Of a DNA stretch of 36,303 nucleotides, positions 1-8,184 are shown one piece after another. The translations under genes were made by a program, and so were the position numbers. This stretch comes from an uncultured Flaviramulus sp. GTDB lineage: Bacteria > Bacteroidota > Bacteroidia > Flavobacteriales > Flavobacteriaceae. How positions within the stretch are numbered: position 1 is the first letter of the stretch; every line of letters begins with the position of its first letter. Where the stretch lies: contig CANKVS010000045.1 in NCBI GenBank assembly GCA_947487155.1, positions 1 through 36,303 of the forward strand. Reading direction: 5' to 3'. The notes beneath the pieces were generated by a model, which was not told the DNA's origin, did no database searches, and worked only from the letters and a program-made list of their open reading frames with translations.

Positions 1-39
1 ATACACTCAACTTAAAGCAAATCATCAATTAAAGTTGTT

Positions 40-333
40 TTAATGCCTCGTATGCTTGCATCGAGGTAGTTTACTTAGATTAATTGGTCGTACCCCGCTC
101 CAAATGATATCAAATGAAGTTCTATAATCATTCACTCTAAAGCTAATAGAGTTTTTTTTGGTTAGATGATCTCCTTTAAATTTATATGTCTTAATTAAAC
201 TTTTGCTTTCGTGACTAATATTGACAATTAAAATGTCTTTGTTAGAAACAAGTTTAGTATCAACTTTATAACTTTTAGATGTTTCAAGTCTTGACGAAGG
301 TTGTATCGTTCTATTCCTTATTATTTCTTTCAT
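40..333 (-). CDS. Small hypothetical protein
   Basis: Open frame of 97 codons that I do not recognise. An in-frame TTG lies directly upstream of the ATG at 333; I chose the ATG. The product is basic and soluble-looking, with no signal peptide or membrane segment. It has a beta-rich middle (alternating hydrophobic residues around DILIVNISHE) and a Cys/His-rich end (RCKHTRH). It lies downstream of pepT on the same strand with a gap of about 78 bases, so it could be co-transcribed. Codon use resembles its neighbours. It may be a lineage-specific gene or a chance frame. Confidence 0.4.
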   Translation of the reverse strand: MKEIIRNRTIQPSSRLETSKSYKVDTKLVSNKDILIVNISHESKSLIKTYKFKGDHLTKKNSISFRVNDYRTSFDIIWSGVRPINLSKLPRCKHTRH

Positions 334-411
334 CAAAGTCGATTATTATATAGATATGTTATTTTGTATTTTAATGCCACATAATAAAAATTTACACCAT
401 GTTTAGCTTTT

Positions 412-1650
412 TTATTGTTTTAAAGCGGTTAACTCTGCAATTTTACAAATAACTTCAGTGGCTTTTATCATACTTTCAACGGGAACGTATTCATAACGCC
501 CATGAAAATTATGTCCGCCAGCAAATATATTAGGACAAGGTAAGCCCATATAACTTAATTGCGAACCATCGGTACCACCACGAATTGCTTTAATAATAGG
601 CTTAATGTCTAATTGTTTCATAGCCTCTTCAGCAATATCAACAATATGCATAACGGGTTCTATTTTTTCTTTCATATTGTAATACTGGTCTTTTATATCT
701 ACTACAATAACCTCACGTCCGTATTGAGAATTAAGCTCGTTAGCTAACTTAACCATAACTTCCTTTCTTGCTTCAAAATGACCTGTATCATGATCGCGAA
801 TAATATACTGTAAAACAGTTTCTTCAACTTCACCTTTTATATCACACAAATGAAAAAAGCCTTGGTAACCACTAGTATGTTCGGGAGTTTCAAACTTTGG
901 TAACGAATTAATAAACTCTGTGGCTATATACATAGAATTTACCAGTTTTCCTTTAGCATATCCAGGATGCACAATTTTTCCTTTAACTTTTACAACAGCT
1001 CCAGCAGCATTAAAATTTTCGTATTCTAGTTCACCAATTTCACTTCCATCCATTGTGTATGCCCAATCTGCATTAAATTTTTCAACATCAAATTTATGTG
1101 CACCACGACCTATTTCTTCATCTGGTGTAAAACCAACTCGAATAGTTCCATGTTTAATTTCTGGATGATTAATTAAGTATTCCATAGCAGAAACAATTTC
1201 GCAAATACCAGCTTTGTCATCGGCTCCTAATAGGGTAGTGCCATCGGTTGTTATTAAGGTTTGCCCAATATACAAACGCAAATCTTCAAAATAACCTGGC
1301 GATAAAACAATGTTTTCTTCTTTGTTTAATAGAAGGTCGCCACCGTGATAATTTTCAACTATTTGTGGTTTTACGTTAGCACCAGTAAAATCTGGAGACG
1401 TATCAAAATGCGATATAAAACCAATGGTAGGCACATGATGGTCTACATTACTTGGTAGAGTTGCCATGATATAAGCATTCTCATCAATGCTAACATCGTG
1501 CATGCCAATAGCTTTTAATTCTTCGGCAAGTTTGTTGGCTAAATCCCATTGTTTTTCTGTACTAGGTGTACTTTCTGAAGTTGGGTCAGATTCTGTGTCA
1601 ATGGTAACATAGCTTATAAAACGTTTAATTATAGCTTCCTTTGAAATCAT
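412..1650 (-). CDS. pepT: Peptidase T (tripeptide aminopeptidase)
   Basis: Cytoplasmic zinc aminopeptidase of family M20B that removes the N-terminal residue of tripeptides. Nearly full-length similarity to E. coli PepT is visible: the STEKQWDLA segment, the first metal site [11 protein letters not shown] (His81, Asp83), [11 protein letters not shown], the catalytic/metal pair [25 protein letters not shown] and a late [14 protein letters not shown] codon at 1698 would extend the protein by 16 residues. The ATG at 1650 is preferred because [16 protein letters not shown] aligns with the usual PepT start and gives 412 residues (E. coli has 408). The gene is divergent from pyrD, and the 220-base interval contains a long hairpin. 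Confidence 0.96.
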   Translation of the reverse strand: MISKEAIIKRFISYVTIDTESDPTSESTPSTEKQWDLANKLAEELKAIGMHDVSIDENAYIMATLPSNVDHHVPTIGFISHFDTSPDFTGANVKPQIVENYHGGDLLLNKEENIVLSPGYFEDLRLYIGQTLITTDGTTLLGADDKAGICEIVSAMEYLINHPEIKHGTIRVGFTPDEEIGRGAHKFDVEKFNADWAYTMDGSEIGELEYENFNAAGAVVKVKGKIVHPGYAKGKLVNSMYIATEFINSLPKFETPEHTSGYQGFFHLCDIKGEVEETVLQYIIRDHDTGHFEARKEVMVKLANELNSQYGREVIVVDIKDQYYNMKEKIEPVMHIVDIAEEAMKQLDIKPIIKAIRGGTDGSQLSYMGLPCPNIFAGGHNFHGRYEYVPVESMIKATEVICKIAELTALKQ

Positions 1651-1733
1651 ATAAAATGGGTTATTTGTGTAGTGTTTCTGTGCGTTAATAACAGACACTT
1701 TTTATGCGCTTAAAAATACGATTATTAATTGAA

Positions 1734-1782
1734 AAAAATCATTGAAGCTTTATCTCAATTAGCTTTTAAAATGATTGTTTTT
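1734..1782. repeat. Two-part inverted repeat in the pepT/pyrD intergenic region
   Basis: The outer arms AATCATT (1737-1743) and AATGATT (1770-1776), with A and T runs flanking them, enclose inner arms AAGCT (1745-1749) and AGCTT (1761-1765) around an 11-base loop. It lies between two divergent genes upstream of both starts. It could be an operator or only a hairpin of AT-rich DNA. Confidence 0.45.
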
Positions 1783-1823
1783 AAAAAACTGAGAATCTAA
1801 AAAAACAATTTATGCACATTGGT

Positions 1824-1854
1824 TTGGTGTTTAAATGCTATAGAAGTATTTTTG
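1824..1854 (+). promoter_or_regulatory. Predicted Bacteroidota promoter of pyrD
   Basis: A -7 element TATTTTTG (1847-1854) matches TAnnTTTG. A TTG at 1824-1826 stands 20 bases upstream, the usual spacing for the -33 element. The element ends 15 bases before the pyrD ATG, so the leader is very short. Confidence 0.65.
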
Positions 1855-1869
1855 CATAAATAATACTTG

Positions 1870-2928
1870 ATGTACAAATTATTACTTCGTCCTTTATTTT
1901 TTCTTTTCGACCCTGAAAAAATTCATTATTTTACTTTTTCTTTAATACGTTTTACAAGTAAAATACCTGGGGTTTCTGCTGTATTTAGAAGCTTATATAC
2001 TGTAAATGATGAAAAATTAGAACGTAAATTTTTCGGATTAACATTTAAAAACCCAGTTGGATTAGCTGCAGGTTTCGATAAAAATGCGGTGTTGTATAAC
2101 GAACTTGCAGATTTTGGTTTTGGTTTTATTGAAATAGGTACGGTAACACCAAAAGGACAAGATGGCAATCCTAAAAAACGCTTATTTAGATTAAAGGACG
2201 ACCGAGGTATTATTAACAGAATGGGATTTAATAATGCGGGAGTTGAAGCAGCTATTTTTCAATTAAAAAAGAACAAAGGAAAACTTATTATAGGTGGTAA
2301 TATTGGAAAAAATACCAATACGAAACCAGAAAATTATACAGAAGATTATTTATCATGCTTTAATGCATTACACCCGTATGTTGATTATTTTGTACTTAAT
2401 GTAAGTTGCCCCAATGTGGGAAGTCATGCAAAATTAAATGATAAAGATTATTTAAAGGAACTTATTAGTGCTATACAAAAAGTTAATACTGCTTTTGGAA
2501 ACGATGCTACTAAACGTAATAGAAGTGCAAAACCTATTCTTTTAAAAATTGCTCCAGACTTAAATGATGTTCAGTTAGATGAAATTGTAGAGTTAGTTAA
2601 TATAACCAAACTTGATGGGGTTATAGCAAGTAATACATCTATGGATAGAAGTGGATTGAAAGCTTCAGGTGACTTACTGAAAGCAATAGGTAATGGAGGT
2701 TTAAGTGGACAACCCATAAAAGATAAAAGTACAAGAGTAATTAAATACCTTTCTAAAAAAAGTAATAAATCATTCCCAATAATTGGAGTAGGAGGTATTC
2801 ATTCTGCAAATGATGCTTTAGAGAAAATAAAAGCAGGTGCCGATTTAGTGCAAATTTATACAGGGTTTATTTATGAAGGCCCTAAACTTATTAAACGCAT
2901 TAATAAAGCTATACTAAAAACTTTATAA
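1870..2928 (+). CDS. pyrD: Dihydroorotate dehydrogenase, quinone-type architecture (class 2)
   Basis: Oxidises dihydroorotate to orotate in pyrimidine synthesis, passing electrons to the quinone pool at the inner membrane. The N-terminal region (residues 1-40, [17 protein letters not shown]) is the helical membrane-associated extension typical of class 2 enzymes. The FMN barrel follows with [43 protein letters not shown] and [22 protein letters not shown]. The length of 352 is somewhat above E. coli PyrD (336). The ATG at 1870 is used; a TTG directly before it is ignored. Oddly, the catalytic-base position reads NVSCPN with Cys180, where class 2 enzymes typically have Ser (NISSPN) and class 1 enzymes have Cys. 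Confidence 0.96.
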   Translation: MYKLLLRPLFFLFDPEKIHYFTFSLIRFTSKIPGVSAVFRSLYTVNDEKLERKFFGLTFKNPVGLAAGFDKNAVLYNELADFGFGFIEIGTVTPKGQDGNPKKRLFRLKDDRGIINRMGFNNAGVEAAIFQLKKNKGKLIIGGNIGKNTNTKPENYTEDYLSCFNALHPYVDYFVLNVSCPNVGSHAKLNDKDYLKELISAIQKVNTAFGNDATKRNRSAKPILLKIAPDLNDVQLDEIVELVNITKLDGVIASNTSMDRSGLKASGDLLKAIGNGGLSGQPIKDKSTRVIKYLSKKSNKSFPIIGVGGIHSANDALEKIKAGADLVQIYTGFIYEGPKLIKRINKAILKTL

Positions 2929-2937
2929 TTTTTTCTA

Positions 2938-4878
2938 CTACTTAATTATCTTTTTTACAACCTTGGAGTGCTCGTTTGTTAAGGTTAGTAAGTAAGTTCC
3001 AGAGGATAAACTACTAACATTAATAGGTTGATTTGTAACAGTACCTGATAAAAATTGCTGCCCAACCAAGTTAGAAATTTGAAAGTTTACTTCAACTTTA
3101 GAAGCGTCTTCAGAAAGTGTATTTGTTTTAACAAAAAGCATGTCACCTTTTAAAGGATTGGGGTATACTTTAAACATGTCGTCTGTTATAGCCGTATGAA
3201 TTGTTTTTATAAAAATATCATCAATTGCAATATCTCCATCCCAATTAGCACCGCGTATAGCTCTAAAACGAATATTTATAGTTTGATATGTATAAGATGA
3301 CAAATCTACATTTTTAATTAAAAATGCATCGCCTTGGTTTTTTTGTTGACTTCCGTAAAATGGAGAAATCACATCATTGATATATCCAGAATCGGTTTTA
3401 ATATCAACATGTAATTCACCAACGTGATTACCAAACATGTGATATGCAAATTCTAATTCGGAGTTAGCATAATCAACATTTATACAAGGCGAAATAAATT
3501 CTGCAATATCTCCAGGGTTAGCATCAGATGCTTCAGCATAAATATATTTACCTAATACGTCTCCAGATGTATTGTCATTATGTGGTCCAGTGCCGCTTGA
3601 AGGTGTTTCACTAAAATTTGAATACCAGTTATATCCATTTTTAGAAACGTCATTGGCTGTCCAACCATTATCTCCAGCAATTTCAAAATTCTCAAAATCT
3701 TCATTTAATATATCTGGTTGCGTACCAACTTTTATAAATTTTGAATATGTTTTACTTATGGATTTTGATTTGTTTGAAACGGTTAGTGTAACATCATATA
3801 TTCCAGATTCAAAAGTATGTGTAGGGTTTTGGGTTGTGTAATCAACAGTACCATCAGAATCTATATCCCATTCCCATTGCGTAGCATTAGAGCAATCATT
3901 TTCAAAATTTACAGTTAAGCTTTCTTCGCATGTCTGATTAACATTTGTGCTAAACTGCGCATTAAAAGAAGGGCAAGATAAATAGTTTTTGGTTGTTAAA
4001 TAAAACGCATACATGCGTGCAAGTTGCTGCGGGGAGAAATGAGTTCTACATTCTTTTTTTGAATAAGACATTATATTATTAGTATCTGGCGTAAACATAG
4101 CGCCATTAGCATCTGTTAAATTTCCTGTATATTCACAAAAATTATTTACATTTTTATTTGAAAGTTTTGGGTCTGCTGGTGTGTCACATATACCATCACC
4201 ATCAGTATCGCAGTTAGTACCGTCAACTAATTCAGTAGTAATGGTATCATTATCTGGACCATGCGTATGTATTAAAGAGAAAAAATGACCTATTTCATGA
4301 GCTAATGAGGAGTTGTTTGTGGCACAATTATTTTTCATTATAATAAAATCGTTTCTTGCAATATTGTTGCTATAACCACATATATCTTCATTAGAAGAAT
4401 TCTTAAGATAGTCTGTAAAGTAAATATTTATAAGTCCGGGTACATTGTTTACTTCAGTAATAGAGGTTTCTTCACCTTTTTTTAAATGACAATATGCACT
4501 GTCATCAATATAATTAATGCCATCACAAAGAAAAAACTCTATAAATGCTTCAGCATAAATTGCATTAAGTTTTGATATAGCCTCATGAAGTTCAGTAGTG
4601 TTTAACCCACCCGTTCCATTTGAAGATCTAATAATATGAGCCTTTATAGGAATAGCATTAACAACTTTTATTCCCGACTTACCATTACTAGTCGATAAAG
4701 ACAAAAACTCTTGTTCGTATTTTTTAATTTTAGATTTAAAACTATTATAAATCTCTAAAGACTCTGGAGTTGTGATTGTTCCACATGAAGATTCTGATGA
4801 ATTTTGAGCAAAACTAGTTAATGTAAACGAAAAGAATATCGAAAACAGAAATATGTAAAGTGGTTTTAAAATATTCAT
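2938..4878 (-). CDS. Secreted M43-type zinc metalloprotease with PKD, MAM-like and T9SS sorting domains
   Basis: Predicted extracellular endopeptidase exported by Sec and then the type IX system. Residues 1-24 are a signal peptide ending TSFAQ. The metzincin zinc motif is HEIGHFFSLIH (His194, Glu195, His198, His204), with the Met-turn NIMSY at Met270 and a Cys/Asp-rich CDTDGDGICDTPADP segment, as in M43 (pappalysin-like) proteases. A PKD domain (about 305-385, NPTHTFESGIYDVTLTV) is followed by a MAM-like domain (about 393-570, ending DGDIAIDDIFI) and a type A C-terminal sorting domain (about 573-646, VYPNP ... SSGTYLLTL ... KKIIK). The ATG at 4878 is used; a TTG three codons earlier is unlikely. 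It converges on pyrD with a gap of only 9 bases. Confidence 0.93.
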   Translation of the reverse strand: MNILKPLYIFLFSIFFSFTLTSFAQNSSESSCGTITTPESLEIYNSFKSKIKKYEQEFLSLSTSNGKSGIKVVNAIPIKAHIIRSSNGTGGLNTTELHEAISKLNAIYAEAFIEFFLCDGINYIDDSAYCHLKKGEETSITEVNNVPGLINIYFTDYLKNSSNEDICGYSNNIARNDFIIMKNNCATNNSSLAHEIGHFFSLIHTHGPDNDTITTELVDGTNCDTDGDGICDTPADPKLSNKNVNNFCEYTGNLTDANGAMFTPDTNNIMSYSKKECRTHFSPQQLARMYAFYLTTKNYLSCPSFNAQFSTNVNQTCEESLTVNFENDCSNATQWEWDIDSDGTVDYTTQNPTHTFESGIYDVTLTVSNKSKSISKTYSKFIKVGTQPDILNEDFENFEIAGDNGWTANDVSKNGYNWYSNFSETPSSGTGPHNDNTSGDVLGKYIYAEASDANPGDIAEFISPCINVDYANSELEFAYHMFGNHVGELHVDIKTDSGYINDVISPFYGSQQKNQGDAFLIKNVDLSSYTYQTINIRFRAIRGANWDGDIAIDDIFIKTIHTAITDDMFKVYPNPLKGDMLFVKTNTLSEDASKVEVNFQISNLVGQQFLSGTVTNQPINVSSLSSGTYLLTLTNEHSKVVKKIIK

Positions 4879-4999
4879 TTGGGACAAACATTTTTTTAAA
4901 TGTAAGTCGAAACGAAAACTTGTAAGAATAAAAACGTTAAACTGCTATATTTAATCGGCTATCATGCAATTTGTTATATGAATAAAATGCAGTTTACAT

Positions 5000-5170
5000 C
5001 TATCTAATAACTATTTTTTGAGTTTTATTACTGCCACTTTTCGATTCTAATTTTAACAGATATACTCCTTTTGTTTAAATTAGATAGATTGACTTCTTTT
5101 TTTGAAATTCCTTTTTCAAGAGAAATTTGCTTCACTAATTGCCCTAAAATACATTAAAAGCTTACAGTTT
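5000..5170 (-). pseudogene. Remnant of a T9SS cargo gene: frameshifted type A sorting domain
   Basis: Read on the minus strand from about 5150, one frame gives LGQLVKQISLEKG followed by EVNLSNLNK. After a one-base shift near 5070 the next frame continues GVYLLKLESKSGSNKTQK and IVIR, then TAG at 5000-5002. Joined, this is the end of a type A T9SS C-terminal domain (family pattern NVLGQ ... NLNKGVYLLKL ... KKIVI). A second shift separates a preceding FNV from LGQ. Nothing coding is left upstream, so only about the last 55 residues survive. It lies in the same orientation as the M43 protease gene and about 120 bases upstream of it. It is not a recent copy of that gene's end, since the residues differ. 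Confidence 0.75.
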
Positions 5171-5236
5171 TTTTTAATTAATAATTATGATACATTTAAA
5201 TTTCTGACTTGCATTTCTTTTCATTTGAAGTGTAAC

Positions 5237-5264
5237 ATGATAAAAATAATAGTATTTTTATCAT
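5237..5264. promoter_or_regulatory. Perfect 12-bp inverted repeat upstream of the lyase gene (operator or leader hairpin)
   Basis: The arms ATGATAAAAATA (5237-5248) and TATTTTTATCAT (5253-5264) are exact reverse complements with a 4-base spacer, ending 16 bases before the ATG at 5281. The right arm starts TATTTTTA, one mismatch from the TAnnTTTG -7 element, so a bound repressor would cover the promoter. If transcribed, it would form a 12-bp hairpin next to the ribosome site. Confidence 0.6.
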
Positions 5265-5280
5265 CTGTTTTATAGCTTAA

Positions 5281-6144
5281 ATGTCAAACAAAATTAAAAT
5301 TATTGAATGCCCTAGAGATGCCATGCAAGGCATAAAACGGTTTATTCCCTCAGCGCATAAAGTTCAATATATTCAATCATTATTGCGTGTAGGTTTTGAT
5401 ACTATTGATTTTGGCAGCTTTGTATCACCTAAAGCTATTCCTCAAATGGCTGATACAGCCGAAGTATTATCACAATTAGATTTAAGTAAAACGTCTAGTA
5501 AATTATTGGCCATAGTGGCAAATTTGCGAGGAGCAGAAAATGCCTGTAAACACCCAGAAATTGATTACTTAGGCTATCCTTTTTCTATATCAGAAAATTT
5601 TCAAATGCGTAACACGCATAAAACCATTGCACAATCTGTTTTAATATTGCAAGATATTTTAAATTTAGCCAATACACATAATAAACAAGTTGTTGTATAT
5701 ATTTCAATGGGGTTTGGTAATCCATACGGTGACCCATGGAATGTTGATGTGGTAGGAGAGTGGACAGAGCGACTTTTTAAAATGGGTGTTAAGATTTTAT
5801 CGCTTAGCGATACCATTGGTAGCTCTACTCCAGAAAGCATCAGCTATTTATTTTCAAATTTAATACCTCTATACCCTAATATAGAATTTGGTGCGCATTT
5901 GCATACAACACCATCTAGTTGGTTTGAGAAAGTTGATGCTGCTTATAAAGCTGGTTGTAATAGATTTGATGGTGCTATACAAGGTTTTGGCGGTTGCCCT
6001 ATGGCTAAGGATGAGCTAACTGGGAATATGCCAACTGAAAAATTGCTATCTTATTTTACTTCTAATAAGCATAATAATTTGAATGCTTTAAGTTTTGAGA
6101 GTGCCTATAACGAAGCTTCAAAGATTTTTAATATTTATCATTAA
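5281..6144 (+). CDS. Hydroxymethylglutaryl-CoA lyase
   Basis: Member of the HMGL-like TIM-barrel family, predicted to cleave HMG-CoA to acetyl-CoA and acetoacetate at the end of leucine catabolism. The N-terminal ECPRDAMQ corresponds to the EVGPRDGLQ motif (Arg12, Asp13). GAHLH (His206, His208) gives the metal-binding histidines, and GAIQGFGGCPMA contains the active-site cysteine (Cys239) in the G-x-G-G-C-P signature. The length of 287 is normal. Other leucine-pathway genes are not adjacent, so it is a single-gene unit behind its own inverted repeat. A related aldolase of the same family is possible, but the GGCP signature favours the lyase. Confidence 0.88.
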   Translation: MSNKIKIIECPRDAMQGIKRFIPSAHKVQYIQSLLRVGFDTIDFGSFVSPKAIPQMADTAEVLSQLDLSKTSSKLLAIVANLRGAENACKHPEIDYLGYPFSISENFQMRNTHKTIAQSVLILQDILNLANTHNKQVVVYISMGFGNPYGDPWNVDVVGEWTERLFKMGVKILSLSDTIGSSTPESISYLFSNLIPLYPNIEFGAHLHTTPSSWFEKVDAAYKAGCNRFDGAIQGFGGCPMAKDELTGNMPTEKLLSYFTSNKHNNLNALSFESAYNEASKIFNIYH

Positions 6145-6207
6145 AATTATTTTTTTGCTCTGTATTAAAGAAATCTTAAAATTTATTTTAAATTACTCTA
6201 AATAAAC

Positions 6208-6238
6208 TTTGTATAAGTCATTTTCATTTTTATTTTTG
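6208..6238 (+). promoter_or_regulatory. Predicted strong Bacteroidota promoter of the porin gene
   Basis: TTTG (6208-6211), 19 bases, then TATTTTTG (6231-6238): an exact match to the -33/-7 consensus TTTG-N19-TAnnTTTG. It is the best promoter in the window, as expected for an abundant outer-membrane protein. The leader to the ATG at 6285 is about 40 bases. Confidence 0.75.
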
Positions 6239-6284
6239 CAGTCGAAAACAATAATTTATCTGTAATTAGTCTAAATAAGTTTAA

Positions 6285-7448
6285 ATGAAAAAAGCAACTA
6301 CGTTTTTAGCAATTTTAATAAGTGCATGCGCTTTTGCACAAACGGTAAGTCAGGATACGACTTCAACTAAAAATCAACAACAAAATGCAGTACAAAACAT
6401 TCTAAATGGTACTGCTTCAAAAGGAATTACCGTTGGTGGTTATGCACAAATAGACTATAACCAACCTGAAGGTGGAAATGGTAAAATGGATGTACACCGT
6501 ATGGTTATGCTTTTAGGGTATAAATTTAATGATAAAGTACAGTTTGTTACAGAAATTGAATATGAGCATGTTAAAGAAGTATATATAGAGCAAGCATTTT
6601 TAAACTATAGTTTAAGTGATAATTTAAATATTCGAGGTGGTTTAATGTTAGTACCAATGGGTATTGTAAATGAGTACCATGAGCCAACAACATTTAATGG
6701 TGTAGAACGCCCAAATGTAGATAAAAGTATTGTGCCAACAACATGGCGAGAAATTGGTGTTGGTGTTACAGGAAAATTTAATGAAGCTAACTTACGTTAC
6801 CAAGCTTATATTTTTAATGGATTTACCTCATTAAACGGAACTAAAACGCTTGGAGGAAGTAATGGTTTACGTAATGGTCGCCAAAAAGGAGCCGAATCTA
6901 CTATTAATACACCAAACTTATCAGCAAAAGTAGATTTTTACGGTATTCAAGGTTTACGTTTAGGATTATCGGGTTATTTTGGTAGAACTCAAGCTGAAGA
7001 TGCAGTTGATGCAACCGTTGGTGCCGATGTAGGTATCTCAATGTTCGGGTTAGACGCAAGGTATATTAATAAACGTTTTTCTGCAAGAGGGCAATATATT
7101 CAAGCTTTAATTACAGATGCTGAAGATTATAACAATGTAAATAACGCTAGTTTAGGTTCAGAGCTTAAAGGGTGGTATACAGAAGTAGCATATAATTTAT
7201 TACCACTTTCAAAAGCACAAAAACTTGACGCTTTTGTGCGCTACGAAATGTACGATACACATGCAGCAACCCAAGATGCAGGTATCTCTAGAAACTTAGG
7301 GTTTAATAGAAACGATTGGACAGCAGGTTTAAGTTATCATGTTGCACCAGGAGCTGTGGTAAAAGCAGATTATCAAATTTTTGATAATGCAGAGATAGGT
7401 AATGAAGCTATAGGACAGCTTAATATTGGTTTTGGCGTTTGGTTCTAA
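6285..7448 (+). CDS. Outer-membrane porin, phosphate-selective porin O/P-like
   Basis: Predicted outer-membrane beta-barrel of 387 residues. A signal peptide ends at ACAFAQ (about residue 19). A Gln/Asn-rich linker follows, then alternating strands from GITVGGYAQIDYN onwards: HRMVMLLGYKF, VQFVTEIEYEH, LNIRGGLMLVPMG, LNIGFGVWF. The protein ends in phenylalanine, as expected for BAM-assembled barrels. The segment IVNEYHEPTTFNGVERPNVDKSIVPTTWRE is the kind seen in OprO/OprP-like proteins, where a loop follows the strand ending in PMG. The substrate cannot be read from the sequence. The next two genes encode an FMN-binding-domain protein and a membrane protein; a 214-base gap with its own promoter candidate separates them. 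Confidence 0.85.
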   Translation: MKKATTFLAILISACAFAQTVSQDTTSTKNQQQNAVQNILNGTASKGITVGGYAQIDYNQPEGGNGKMDVHRMVMLLGYKFNDKVQFVTEIEYEHVKEVYIEQAFLNYSLSDNLNIRGGLMLVPMGIVNEYHEPTTFNGVERPNVDKSIVPTTWREIGVGVTGKFNEANLRYQAYIFNGFTSLNGTKTLGGSNGLRNGRQKGAESTINTPNLSAKVDFYGIQGLRLGLSGYFGRTQAEDAVDATVGADVGISMFGLDARYINKRFSARGQYIQALITDAEDYNNVNNASLGSELKGWYTEVAYNLLPLSKAQKLDAFVRYEMYDTHAATQDAGISRNLGFNRNDWTAGLSYHVAPGAVVKADYQIFDNAEIGNEAIGQLNIGFGVWF

Positions 7449-7554
7449 GACCTCGTTTTGAAGAAGTAAAGTAGTTTAGCCATAATTTTTTTGATGTTAT
7501 TTTAAATAAATACCTCAATTTTTGGCAAAACCTAAAAATACAAATTTACACAAA

Positions 7555-7592
7555 GGCAGATTATCAAAATAATATATTTGGTAACTGCCATT
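7555..7592 (+). promoter_or_regulatory. Promoter candidate inside an inverted repeat, upstream of the FMN-domain gene
   Basis: TATATTTG (7573-7580) matches the -7 element. It is bracketed by GGCAG (7555-7559) and CTGCC (7585-7589); the arms extend by three more pairs if one base (7590) is bulged. No clear -33 element is present. A weaker TACTTTTA lies close to the ATG. The interval 7449-7662 holds no other feature I can support. Confidence 0.4.
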
Positions 7593-7662
7593 TGGTGTTT
7601 TATTTTAATGATTTTCAAAATAGTAAATAGTATACACAAATAAAAAACAATACTTTTACAGC

Positions 7663-8184
7663 ATGAATTTTAAAATGGTTTTATTATTGGCATTTGTTTC
7701 TCTGTCTTTTGGGGTTCATAAAAACCTTAATAAAAAGATTGATAAAGAAATTAAGGCTGCCTTTAATGTTGAAGCCTATTCATACAATACTATTAGCATT
7801 TCATCTGAAATAACAAACAAACTTCCTTCAACATTTAATAACAATAACTTTTTAGAAATTAAAACGGATGCTAACCGTTTAGGTTATGCATATATGGGGA
7901 AAGCACCAAGTAAAACTGATGAATTTGATTATTTGGTTTTATTAGATGAAAACCTTATAATTTTAAAAACTAAAGTTTTGGCGTACCGCGAAGATTATGG
8001 AGGCGAAATAGGAAGTAAGCGTTGGTTAAAACAGTTTATAGGAAAGTCACAAAACGATAATTTACGTTATGGCGATAATATTGTTGCTATTTCTGGAGCA
8101 ACTATTTCTGTACGTTCCATGACAAATGCAATAAATAATTTGCTGAAATCTATAAAATTACTTCACATAAAAGAGATACTTTGA
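7663..8184 (+). CDS. Exported FMN-binding-domain protein
   Basis: 173 residues with an N-terminal hydrophobic signal (MVLLLAFVSLSFG). The domain resembles FMN_bind (the NqrC/RnfG type), which carries FMN covalently linked to threonine by the transferase ApbE. Visible family features are the YREDYGGEIG segment, W121-F125 (WLKQFIGK) and the acceptor region ISGATIS with Thr147. The aspartate that normally opens the flavinylation motif (D-x-x-S/T-G-A-T) is Val141 here, so covalent attachment is uncertain. Its TGA overlaps the next ATG by one base (TGATG), so the two are probably translationally coupled. A role in periplasmic electron transfer is inferred. Confidence 0.8.
   Translation: MNFKMVLLLAFVSLSFGVHKNLNKKIDKEIKAAFNVEAYSYNTISISSEITNKLPSTFNNNNFLEIKTDANRLGYAYMGKAPSKTDEFDYLVLLDENLIILKTKVLAYREDYGGEIGSKRWLKQFIGKSQNDNLRYGDNIVAISGATISVRSMTNAINNLLKSIKLLHIKEIL

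Noticed and set aside
920..1168. Plus-strand open frame inside pepT
   Set aside because: Antisense shadow of a well-conserved gene, with no family similarity and no promoter.
3572..3841. Plus-strand open frame inside the M43 protease gene
   Set aside because: Antisense shadow over the PKD/MAM region, whose protein reading is clearly the real one.
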